From: Piscirickettsiaceae bacterium
Lineage (GTDB): Bacteria > Pseudomonadota > Gammaproteobacteria > Thiomicrospirales > Thiomicrospiraceae
Assembly (NCBI GenBank): GCA_021767305.1
Contig: JAASTL010000064.1
Span: 1-6,273, forward strand
Length of the DNA stretch: 6,273 nucleotides
Reading direction: 5' to 3'
This document shows positions 1 to 5,764 of this stretch, piece by piece (within the stretch, counting starts at the first letter, position 1; each line of letters opens with the position of its first letter). Position numbers and translations under genes: made by a program. The notes below the pieces were generated by a model. It saw only the letters and a program-made list of their open reading frames with translations, ran no database searches and was not told where the DNA came from.

Positions 1-683
1 CATTTACCAATGTCGTTACGCAAATCGATGTGGCCAAACATGCCCGTGTGCGCCAAATCATTATGCAAGAGTTAGGCGATAACGATTTTTACTTTAATAA
101 CCAGTTTATCTTCCAGCAAGAAAACAGTAGCTTTGATACTTTCTTTGGTTCGGTTGGTTGTCAGGTTGCGCGTCATCAAAACCATTTGTGGATGGATGGT
201 GAGCATATCGAAAGCAACCAAAACAGTGCTTGTTTAGCCAAACAGAAACAAACAGTTGATTCTCGCACCCATACGTTACATAACGATGTTTGGGGCGTGA
301 GCCAGCAGTTACACAAATTTGTTTTGACTGACAATGCTACTGGTGTCTTCAACGGTATGATTCGAGTTGACCAAAAAGCCCAGAAAACAGATGGGCAGAT
401 GGATAACAAAAACCTGTTGTTGTCTAACCAAGCCAAAATGGATACCAAACCGCAACTAGAAATCTATGCGGATGATGTCAAATGTTCACATGGTTCAGCA
501 ACGGGTCAGATAGATGAAAATCAAATATTTTATCTGCAGGCTCGCGGTATCAAACGTGCCGATGCCATTAAAATGATTACTCATGCGTTTTTATTGGAAC
601 CTGCCGAGTTAATCAGCAACAATGCCATCCGCAATTGGGTTTTAAACCGCCTTTCGATTGGTTTAGAAAAAATTCATCAGTGA
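1..683 (+). CDS. sufD: SufD, Fe-S cluster assembly scaffold subunit (5' truncated)
   Basis: This is the C-terminal half of SufD, a beta-helix protein that forms the cytoplasmic SufBC2D scaffold on which Fe-S clusters are built. The first whole codon is at position 3 and the frame is open from there to TGA at 681-683, giving 226 visible residues; E. coli SufD has about 423. The GTG at 30 is an internal valine, because the codons before it read as a natural continuation of the protein. Diagnostic stretches are VFNGMIRV, the KTDGQM..N.NLLLS segment, KPQLEIYADDVKCSHG (Cys codon 483-485, His codon 489-491) and QIFYLQARGI. The His in CSHG matches E. coli SufD His360, which is known to matter for cluster assembly at the SufB-SufD interface. 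A helical C-terminus follows. sufS starts 20 bp downstream, so the two are very likely in one operon. Identification is by recalled similarity to E. coli SufD and is secure. Confidence 0.96.
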   Translation, partial: FTNVVTQIDVAKHARVRQIIMQELGDNDFYFNNQFIFQQENSSFDTFFGSVGCQVARHQNHLWMDGEHIESNQNSACLAKQKQTVDSRTHTLHNDVWGVSQQLHKFVLTDNATGVFNGMIRVDQKAQKTDGQMDNKNLLLSNQAKMDTKPQLEIYADDVKCSHGSATGQIDENQIFYLQARGIKRADAIKMITHAFLLEPAELISNNAIRNWVLNRLSIGLEKIHQ

Positions 684-703
684 TTTGAGTAAACGATAAC
701 TTT

Positions 704-1933
704 ATGAATAATAAAACCGTTGATTTTGCCGATGTGCGTGCCCAATTTCCGATTTTGGAGTTGTCTGAAAACGGCCAGCCGCTGGTTTATTTAGATAGTG
801 GTGCCACTTCCCAAAAGCCGCAATGTGTTATTGATGCACTGGAAAACTACTACCGTTTTGAAAATGCCAATGTGCACCGTGGTGTTTACGGCCTGAGTGA
901 ACGTGCCACTGAAAAATATGAAGGTGCGCGAGAAACCATGCGCGGTTTCTTGAATGCTAAAAGCGATAAGGAAATTGTTTTTGTTCGCGGCACCACTGAG
1001 GCTATTAATTTGGTTGCCCAAAGCTGGGTTCGCGAAAACCTCAAAGAGGGTGATGAAGTGATTGTGACTGAGATGGAACATCATTCAAATATTGTTCCAT
1101 GGCAGTTGCTCAGAGACCAGGTTGGTATTCGCCTTTCGGTATTGCCTATGAATGCTCGCGGCGAAGTCTGTACCAATGCCTTAAAAGGTATGGTTTCAGA
1201 AAAAACTAAATTTATTTCCGTGGTGCACATGTCAAACGCACTCGGCACGATTAACCCTGTTAAAGAGATGACGGAAATTGCGCACTCAGTTGGCGCTAAA
1301 ATTATGGTCGATGGCGCTCAAGCAACACCACACATGAAAGTGGATGTACAAGACATCGGCTGTGATTTCTATGCGCTTTCTGGTCACAAAATGTACGGTC
1401 CAACAGGCATTGGTGTGCTTTACGCAAAAGAAGATATCCTTGAAGCTATGCCACCATATCAAGGTGGCGGTGACATGATTTATTCTGTAACCTTTGATAA
1501 GACAGAATACAACGTGATTCCCTATAAGTTTGAAGCGGGAACACCGCATATTTCGGGTGCCATAGGTTTAGCTGCGGCGGCGAAATTTTTGGATGCAATA
1601 GGCTTAGATAATATCGCGCAAAAAGAGGCCGAGCTACTCGCCTATGGGACAGAAAAACTCTCTGCCATTGAGGGATTGAACATCATTGGCACCGCCGAGA
1701 ATAAAGGTGGGGTTATTTCTTTTGTGATTGACGGTGTGCATCCACACGATATGGCGACCTTGATGGATCAAGATGGCATAGCCGTTCGCGCAAGTCATCA
1801 TTGTGCCATGCCGGTAATGCAGCACTTTAATGTGCCAGCCACCATTCGTGCTTCTTTAGGGGTTTACAACAATTACGAAGATATTGATCGTTTAGTTGCC
1901 TCAATCGAAGAAGCAAAAGAGATGTTGCTTTAA
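704..1933 (+). CDS. sufS: SufS, PLP-dependent cysteine desulfurase
   Basis: SufS converts L-cysteine to L-alanine and holds the sulfur as a persulfide for transfer to the SUF scaffold in the cytoplasm. The protein has 409 residues, close to E. coli SufS (406), with catalytic residues offset by +3: His126 (TEMEHHSNIVPWQ), Asp203 and Gln206 (VDGAQA), the PLP-binding Lys229 (SGHKMYGPTG), the persulfide Cys367 (ASHHCAMP) and Arg382 (IRASLG). The ATG at 704 is the first possible start after an in-frame TGA at 686-688. The Shine-Dalgarno sequence is weak, so translational coupling to sufD is plausible. Residue 364 is Ser where E. coli and many relatives have Gly just before HHC. SufS enzymes of this type usually need a SufE or SufU sulfur acceptor. 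Neither follows here, so it must lie upstream or elsewhere. Closely similar families are IscS and CsdA, but the HHCAMP context and the sufD neighbour favour SufS. Confidence 0.97.
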   Translation: MNNKTVDFADVRAQFPILELSENGQPLVYLDSGATSQKPQCVIDALENYYRFENANVHRGVYGLSERATEKYEGARETMRGFLNAKSDKEIVFVRGTTEAINLVAQSWVRENLKEGDEVIVTEMEHHSNIVPWQLLRDQVGIRLSVLPMNARGEVCTNALKGMVSEKTKFISVVHMSNALGTINPVKEMTEIAHSVGAKIMVDGAQATPHMKVDVQDIGCDFYALSGHKMYGPTGIGVLYAKEDILEAMPPYQGGGDMIYSVTFDKTEYNVIPYKFEAGTPHISGAIGLAAAAKFLDAIGLDNIAQKEAELLAYGTEKLSAIEGLNIIGTAENKGGVISFVIDGVHPHDMATLMDQDGIAVRASHHCAMPVMQHFNVPATIRASLGVYNNYEDIDRLVASIEEAKEMLL

Positions 1934-1941
1934 CCTATATT

Positions 1942-1977
1942 GTTATTCCATTAGTTAATCCGGTAGTTATTCAGAGT
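1942..1977. repeat. Three imperfect 12-bp direct repeats after sufS
   Basis: The octamers GTTATTCC (1942-1949), GTTAATCC (1954-1961) and GTTATTCA (1966-1973) recur at exactly 12 bp, starting 8 bp after the sufS stop codon. The four bases between them are less alike (ATTA, GGTA, GAGT). No fourth copy follows. An operator-like role is possible, but the repeats are short and AT-rich, so chance is a real alternative. Confidence 0.35.
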
Positions 1978-2015
1978 TGGTGCAATAGCCGACAAAATAA
2001 CTTTAACTTATCAAT

Positions 2016-2050
2016 GTTGGCATCCTGAACTTATGTGTCAAGATGCCTAC
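2016..2050 (+). terminator. Imperfect hairpin downstream of sufS (possible weak terminator)
   Basis: GGCATCCTGA (2019-2028) pairs with TCAAGATGCC (2038-2047) with one C/A mismatch around a 9-base loop. Past a T/T mismatch two more outer pairs form (2016-2017 with 2049-2050). No continuous T-run follows directly; the next 45 bases are only T-rich. It could end or slow suf transcripts, or simply be a structured leader element. It is the strongest inverted repeat I found in the 235-bp spacer. Confidence 0.3.
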
Positions 2051-2151
2051 TTCAAATTCTACAGTTCGCTTTTCTAAATTTTCTAATTCTTTTTGCCGCC
2101 TTGCTTGGGTGTGTTTTAATAGGGGTTCAGACAGATTTTTATCATGCTTAA
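2035..2151 (+). CDS. Candidate 38-residue hydrophobic small protein (doubtful)
   Basis: A GTG at 2035 opens a 38-codon frame to TAA at 2149-2151. The peptide starts MSRCLLQILQ, has one long hydrophobic stretch at about residues 12-30 (FAFLNFLILFAALLGCVLI), and ends in a polar tail, VQTDFYHA. This would suit a single-pass membrane microprotein. Against it, there is no Shine-Dalgarno sequence, the GTG lies in the loop of the 2016-2050 hairpin, and the minus strand of the same DNA is also open and protein-like. T-rich DNA readily yields hydrophobic frames by chance. It ends 17 bp before the unknown gene at 2169. I do not recognise it and give it low confidence. Confidence 0.2.
   Translation: MSRCLLQILQFAFLNFLILFAALLGCVLIGVQTDFYHA
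2093..2120 (+). promoter_or_regulatory. Candidate sigma70 promoter with extended -10 for the unknown gene
   Basis: TTGCCG (2093-2098) as -35 and TTTAAT (2115-2120) as -10 are separated by 16 bases. The -10 matches TATAAT at five of six positions and has a TG one base upstream (2112-2113), the extended -10 signature. Transcription would begin near 2127, about 40 bases before the ATG at 2169. This is read by eye only. Confidence 0.3.
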
Positions 2152-2159
2152 CCTTTGAT

Positions 2160-2168
2160 AGGCCCTCT
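2160..2168 (+). promoter_or_regulatory. Ribosome binding site supporting the start at 2169
   Basis: AGG at 2160-2162 sits six bases before the ATG at 2169, a normal Shine-Dalgarno distance. No comparable site precedes the in-frame ATG at 2043. This supports the shorter reading of the unknown gene. Confidence 0.4.
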
Positions 2169-2522
2169 ATGGAAAACTCCCCACTTCAACCTCTTGAATG
2201 GATTCGACTTGAATTAATCCCATTACCTGATAAAACCGATGATTTACTTGAAACGATTGTTTGGTGGAATTATGAGACCGGAGAGATTGTGGGTGATGCC
2301 GCACAAAGCATTATTGACTTAATCAATGCTCAGGTAAAAAATGGCAGTGTTTCCAATAGTAATGGCACTATTGAACTTAGTGACCCTTTTAAAAAGACTA
2401 CAGAAATGGCAACTGTTCTAGGTCAGTATTTTTGGGTCATTCCCGTGCCGGTTTCGGCTCCATTTGAACATGGAACTGAAGCTAAGAATGCTGAACAAAA
2501 TAACTCGGATTCTTTGCAATAA
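2169..2522 (+). CDS. Uncharacterised acidic 117-residue protein
   Basis: I do not recognise this protein. From ATG 2169 it has 117 residues, no cysteine, no signal peptide and no membrane segment. It is strongly acidic: by hand count 18 Asp/Glu against 6 Lys/Arg. The N-terminal half (PLEWIRLELIPLPDKTDDLL, then VWWNYETGEIVG) looks like a beta-alpha fold with a Trp-rich strand. Residues 43-55 look helical, and residues 86-98 (QYFWVIPVPVSAP) form a second hydrophobic, proline-rich strand. The last 17 residues are polar and probably disordered. The frame stays open upstream to an ATG at 2043, but the extra 42 residues are Ser/Phe-rich and look like noncoding translation, whereas 2169 has an AGG six bases upstream. 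It lies between sufS and murC in the same direction, with a 93-bp gap to murC. The context does not reveal a function. Confidence 0.72.
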   Translation: MENSPLQPLEWIRLELIPLPDKTDDLLETIVWWNYETGEIVGDAAQSIIDLINAQVKNGSVSNSNGTIELSDPFKKTTEMATVLGQYFWVIPVPVSAPFEHGTEAKNAEQNNSDSLQ

Positions 2523-2615
2523 AACTCAATTATAGGTCTATTTTTTGAACCCCAATTTTGCAAAGCATTGTATGATATGCGAATTAAAAATAATCGAAAT
2601 ATTAGCTAAGAATTA

Positions 2616-3995
2616 ATGAAAGATCAGGTAAAACAGATTCACTTTGTCGGTATTGGCGGAGTGGGCATGGCAGGAATCGCAGAGGTGTGTTTGAACCTTG
2701 GATTTACTGTCAGTGGTTCGGATATTAAAAGAAATCCAACCGTTGAGCGTTTAGAAAATTTGGGCGCTTTGGTTCAGCTTGGGCATGATGCCGAACATGT
2801 ACAAAATACTGATGTGGTCGTCGTCTCAACTGCGATTGGAGCTGATAATCTAGAAGTAAGCTGGGCTAAAAAAGCCCGTATCCCCGTGATTCCAAGGGCT
2901 GAAATGCTGGCAGAGTTAATGCGTATGCGTTTTGGGATTGCGATTGCCGGCACTCATGGTAAAACCACTACCACCAGCTTAGTTGCCTCGGTTCTGACTC
3001 AAGGTGGCAAAGATCCCACATTTGTCATAGGCGGTAAACTCAATCAAGTTGGTGCTAATGCACGTTTGGGTTCAAGCCAGTATTTGGTGGCAGAAGCCGA
3101 TGAGTCAGATGCATCCTTTTTACATTTGTCGCCGATGATGTCTGTGATTACCAATATCGATGAAGATCATATGGAAACCTACCAAGGTGATTATCAGATT
3201 TTGGAAAACACCTTTATAGAGTTTATTCACCGCTTACCTTTCTATGGAAAAGCGATTGTCTGTATTGATGACGCTAACATCAAAGCGATGCTGCCGAAAC
3301 TGTCGCGTAAAGTCAGTACTTATGGATTTTCTGCTGAGGCTGATCTAAGAGCCGTAAACGTTAAAGCGCATGGTTTGCAAATGCAGTTTGAGGTTGAGTC
3401 AGCTGATCAGCCAACTTTTACCGTAGTTCTGAATACACCGGGTAAACACAATGTGCTGAACTCACTGGCTGCTATTGCGATCGCCTTGGAGTTAGGTGTA
3501 TCGGTTGCCGATATTCAACAAGGTTTAGCTGAGTTTGGTGGCGTAGGCCGTCGTTTTGAAGTCTATCAGCACAGCCAAGTTGCGGGACACGATGTGACTC
3601 TAATCGATGATTATGGTCATCACCCGACCGAATTGCAGGCCACCATTGCTACGGCAAAGGATGCCTACCCAGAAAAACGTTTGGTTTTGGTCTTTCAGCC
3701 ACATAGATATACAAGAACCCGCGACTTGTTTGATGAGTTCGTTGAAGCCCTGACACAGCCAGATTTGGTGGTTTTACTTGATGTCTATGCTGCCGGTGAA
3801 ACGCCCTTACCGAATTTTGATTCAAAAGCCTTATTACAAGCATTGCGTTTACGTGGGGGCAATGGATTCTATGCCGAGAGTAAAGAGCAGCTCGATAAAT
3901 TGGCAAAAGACATTCTATTAAATGACGATACTTTGCTGATAATGGGGGCCGGAGACATTGGGCAGTTGGCAAAAAACTGGTGTGAGAACAAATAA
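2616..3995 (+). CDS. murC: MurC, UDP-N-acetylmuramate--L-alanine ligase
   Basis: MurC is the cytoplasmic ATP-dependent ligase that adds L-Ala to UDP-MurNAc, the first amino acid of the peptidoglycan stem peptide. The 459-residue protein shows all three Mur ligase domains. The N-terminal UDP-binding Rossmann domain has HFVGIGGVGMAGIAE (9-23) and GSD (34-36). The central ATPase domain has the P-loop GTHGKTTTT (112-120), EADESD (160-165) and TNIDEDHMETY (179-189). The C-terminal domain, after GKHNVLNSLAA (276-286), has DDYGHHPTE (331-339), QPHRYTRTRD (361-370) and MGAGDIG (443-449). It is shorter than E. coli MurC (491) because it lacks about 17 N-terminal residues and a C-terminal tail. The ATG at 2616 is the first start after an in-frame TAA at 2607-2609; its Shine-Dalgarno (AAGA at 2608-2611) is weak. 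ddl starts one base after the stop, so the two are co-transcribed and probably translationally coupled. Neither murG before it nor murB after it is present. Confidence 0.97.
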   Translation: MKDQVKQIHFVGIGGVGMAGIAEVCLNLGFTVSGSDIKRNPTVERLENLGALVQLGHDAEHVQNTDVVVVSTAIGADNLEVSWAKKARIPVIPRAEMLAELMRMRFGIAIAGTHGKTTTTSLVASVLTQGGKDPTFVIGGKLNQVGANARLGSSQYLVAEADESDASFLHLSPMMSVITNIDEDHMETYQGDYQILENTFIEFIHRLPFYGKAIVCIDDANIKAMLPKLSRKVSTYGFSAEADLRAVNVKAHGLQMQFEVESADQPTFTVVLNTPGKHNVLNSLAAIAIALELGVSVADIQQGLAEFGGVGRRFEVYQHSQVAGHDVTLIDDYGHHPTELQATIATAKDAYPEKRLVLVFQPHRYTRTRDLFDEFVEALTQPDLVVLLDVYAAGETPLPNFDSKALLQALRLRGGNGFYAESKEQLDKLAKDILLNDDTLLIMGAGDIGQLAKNWCENK

Positions 3996-3996
3996 G

Positions 3997-4914
3997 ATGA
4001 CAGATGCGATGCAAAAGTTTGGCAAGGTAGCCGTTTTAATGGGTGGTAAAGCTGCCGAAAGAGAAGTCTCGTTGCGCAGTGGGCAAGCGGTGACTCAAGC
4101 GTTAATTGCTGCTGGCGTTGATGCCCATTCAGAAGATGTCAGCGACATTGCACAGTTGCAAGAGATTGCACAAAACTATGATCGAGCTTTTATTGCCCTG
4201 CATGGTCGTTGGGGTGAGGATGGTGTGGTTCAGGCGGTATTGGATGATCTGCAATTGCCATACACCGGCAGTGCCATGCAAGCTTCTGCCATTGCAATGG
4301 ATAAACTCAGAACCAAATGGATGTGGATGGGAGCCGGTTTGCCAACGCCAGGATTTGTTTGGGTGTCTGAATTTATGCCGTTAAATTTAGATGAGTTTGA
4401 ACTGCCTTTCCCCGTTATTGTGAAACCATGTCATGAAGGCTCGAGCATAGGTATGCGTAAGGTCTATAACAAAGCAGAATTAGCGGATGCAGTAAGCTTT
4501 GCTCAGGAATATGATTCTGAGGTACTGATTGAACAATGGATTACCGGTCGAGAATTCACTGCCGCGGTGCTTAATAATGAAGCACTGCCATTAATTGAGT
4601 TGAAAACCACGCACGATTTTTATGACTTTGATGCCAAATATAAAGCTAATGACACTCAATATATCTGCCCATGTGATTTAGCGACAGACTTGGAAAGAGA
4701 TATTCAAGAGCTGGTTCTACAAGCCTTTAATGTGATTGGTTCTAAGGGCTGGGGGCGCATTGATGTGATGTTGGATGAAGATCAGCAGCCTTGGTTGATT
4801 GAACTTAACTCCGTTCCAGGCATGACTGACCACAGTTTGGTACCCATGGCGGCAAAAGTTTCAGGCAGAAGTTTTGAAAAGTTAGTTGTAGAAATTTTAG
4901 CATCAACTTTATAG
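3997..4914 (+). CDS. ddl: D-alanine--D-alanine ligase (DdlB type)
   Basis: Ddl is a cytoplasmic ATP-grasp enzyme that joins two D-alanines into the dipeptide that MurF attaches to the peptidoglycan precursor. The ATG at 3997 gives 305 residues, essentially the length of E. coli DdlB (306). Longer starts at TTG 3958 or GTG 3982 would run inside murC and are not needed; ATG 4009 is a possible shorter start. The N-terminal domain has GGKAAEREVSLRSG (16-29, with Glu21 matching E. coli Glu15) and ALHGRWGEDG (67-76). The ATP-grasp part has KPCHEGSSIGM (143-153) and AKYKANDTQYICP (213-225). The C-terminal GWGRIDVMLD (251-260) and LIELNSVPGMTDHSLVP (267-283) carry Arg254, Asp256, Glu269 and Asn271. 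Tyr215 corresponds to the omega-loop tyrosine typical of D-Ala-D-Ala rather than D-Ala-D-Lac ligases, which predicts normal D-Ala-D-Ala termini. It follows murC by one base and precedes ftsQ by 36 bp. Confidence 0.97.
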   Translation: MTDAMQKFGKVAVLMGGKAAEREVSLRSGQAVTQALIAAGVDAHSEDVSDIAQLQEIAQNYDRAFIALHGRWGEDGVVQAVLDDLQLPYTGSAMQASAIAMDKLRTKWMWMGAGLPTPGFVWVSEFMPLNLDEFELPFPVIVKPCHEGSSIGMRKVYNKAELADAVSFAQEYDSEVLIEQWITGREFTAAVLNNEALPLIELKTTHDFYDFDAKYKANDTQYICPCDLATDLERDIQELVLQAFNVIGSKGWGRIDVMLDEDQQPWLIELNSVPGMTDHSLVPMAAKVSGRSFEKLVVEILASTL

Positions 4915-4920
4915 TTTTTA

Positions 4921-4927
4921 ACCTCCT
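4921..4927 (+). other. Anti-Shine-Dalgarno-like heptamer in the ddl-ftsQ gap
   Basis: ACCTCCT here equals the anti-Shine-Dalgarno core at the 3' end of bacterial 16S rRNA. It sits 23 bases before the ftsQ start, so the mRNA carries the same sequence as the rRNA tail instead of its complement. It could pair with a purine-rich ribosome site in this or another RNA. I found no AGGAGG-like partner on the + strand nearby, so it may be coincidence. Confidence 0.3.
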
Positions 4928-4950
4928 CTCAAACTTAAGTAGATAACACA

Positions 4951-5649
4951 TTGGTCTTATCAAAGAAAAGAAGTCTGCAATTTTTGGTACTCATCGGCGT
5001 CGTTGCGCTGCTGTTTGCTGCCTATCATCTACTAACGCAAAAAAACTCTCCATTCTATCAACCTATTAATGGCTACCAGCTGACTTCACCTTTGCAAGAA
5101 CTCAAGCCTGAGGAAGTAACAGAGGTGGTAAAGCCTTATCTCGGAAGCTCTTTCTGGGATATGCCATTAGATAAACTACAAGCCGAATTTACGCGTATGG
5201 ATTGGGTTGAATCGGCGGAAGTGAAACGCCAATGGCCGGATCAGCTTTATATTCATATCAAAGAGCAGGTACCGGTTGCCAGATGGAATGAAGACGGTTT
5301 AATTAATGGTGCGGGTGAGGTGTTTTTCCCTGCCGATATTAGCGCTTACGCAGATTTGGTACAACTGCAAGGCAAGCTGGAAGATTCAACTATCATTCTG
5401 GCTGAACTGGTTAAAGCGCAAGCGCTTTTTAATGAAGTTGAGATGACGATTGCATCAATTAGTTTGCAAGATCAGGTCTGGTATTTAAAAACTCTGCAAG
5501 GTCCGGAAATCATTATTGATTCTAATCATGCTGATGCAAAATTACAACGCTTTGTAAAAGCCCTACCAAAGCTTGATAAAGCGCTGAGAAATTCAGCAAG
5601 GGTTTATGATTTACGCTATAGTAATGGTTTTATCGTAGCGAATAAATGA
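4951..5649 (+). CDS. ftsQ: FtsQ, divisome membrane protein, TTG start
   Basis: FtsQ is a bitopic inner-membrane protein that, in the family, binds FtsB/FtsL and links early and late divisome proteins. The 232 residues give a very short cytoplasmic tail (about 8 residues, with KKR at 5-7), one membrane helix (about 9-28), a periplasmic POTRA domain (about 35-104) and a beta domain to the C-terminus. The best family signature is VKRQWPDQLYIHI followed by EQVPVARWN (91-113), close to E. coli. The C-terminal DLRYSNGFIV matches E. coli VDLRYDSG. In-frame TAA at 4936-4938 leaves TTG 4951 as the only start that keeps the whole membrane helix; the next ATG is at residue 71. The Shine-Dalgarno is poor, which suits the low abundance of FtsQ known in E. 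coli. It is shorter than E. coli FtsQ (276) at both ends. The stop codon overlaps a small ATG frame. Confidence 0.93.
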   Translation: MVLSKKRSLQFLVLIGVVALLFAAYHLLTQKNSPFYQPINGYQLTSPLQELKPEEVTEVVKPYLGSSFWDMPLDKLQAEFTRMDWVESAEVKRQWPDQLYIHIKEQVPVARWNEDGLINGAGEVFFPADISAYADLVQLQGKLEDSTIILAELVKAQALFNEVEMTIASISLQDQVWYLKTLQGPEIIIDSNHADAKLQRFVKALPKLDKALRNSARVYDLRYSNGFIVANK

Positions 5650-5747
5650 ACGCTCGAACTGAGCTTGAAAAAACTCTACAAACTGCTCCAAATGCCAATC
5701 TATTTAGGCAAATATTGGGTATAAAAACAAGATTTAAGCGAGATTGA
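5646..5747 (+). CDS. Candidate 33-residue frame overlapping the ftsQ stop (doubtful)
   Basis: An ATG at 5646 overlaps the ftsQ TGA (5647-5649) as ATGA, the usual geometry for translational coupling, and the frame runs to TGA 5745-5747. The 33-residue peptide begins MNARTELEKTLQTAPNANL and ends in a basic stretch, KTRFKRD. It has no membrane segment and I do not recognise it. It fills most of the 115-bp ftsQ-ftsA gap and ends 17 bases before ftsA. It could be a coupling peptide that carries ribosomes toward ftsA, a remnant of a longer FtsQ C-terminus, or chance. The rest of the gap holds a TATAAA (5720-5725) with no convincing -35 partner. Confidence 0.2.
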   Translation: MNARTELEKTLQTAPNANLFRQILGIKTRFKRD

Positions 5748-5748
5748 T

Positions 5749-5753
5749 AAAGG
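5749..5753 (+). promoter_or_regulatory. Ribosome binding site of ftsA
   Basis: AAAGG lies 11 bases before the ftsA ATG at 5765, slightly farther than ideal. An in-frame TAG at 5756-5758 rules out any earlier ftsA start, so the site and the stop together fix the start. Confidence 0.4.
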
Positions 5754-5764
5754 TATAGCTTAAG

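Noticed and set aside
791..1825. Minus-strand frames opposite sufS
   Set aside because: They lie wholly within a strongly conserved gene and have no recognisable motifs or ribosome sites; they are codon-bias shadows.
1976..1993. GTTGG/CCGAC hairpin as a suf terminator
   Set aside because: It has only five pairs, one of them a wobble, and is followed by A-rich rather than T-rich sequence.
2043..2168. N-terminal extension of the unknown protein from ATG 2043
   Set aside because: The 42 extra residues are Ser/Phe/Cys-rich and look like antisense or noncoding translation. The ATG lies in a hairpin stem with no ribosome site, while 2169 has AGG six bases upstream.
2545..2576. TTGAAC and TATGAT as a murC promoter
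   Set aside because: The hexamers are 20 bases apart, too far for sigma70, and no TG extension is present. The gap is AT-rich, so chance -10-like sequences are expected; a promoter may exist but I cannot place it.
3958..3996. Upstream starts for ddl at TTG 3958 or GTG 3982
   Set aside because: They lie inside murC and would add residues absent from DdlB. The ATG at 3997 gives the family length and a natural one-base gap.
4106..4384. 92-codon + strand frame inside ddl
   Set aside because: It is an alternate-frame shadow of ddl, whose conserved ATP-grasp motifs occupy the other frame throughout.
5640..5660. Programmed -1 frameshift at the end of ftsQ
   Set aside because: The junction AATAAATGA does not form a recognised slippery heptamer, and the only nearby stem (GCTC/GAGC) is four pairs.
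5720..5725. TATAAA as an ftsA promoter
   Set aside because: No acceptable -35 hexamer lies 16-18 bases upstream and there is no extended -10 TG.
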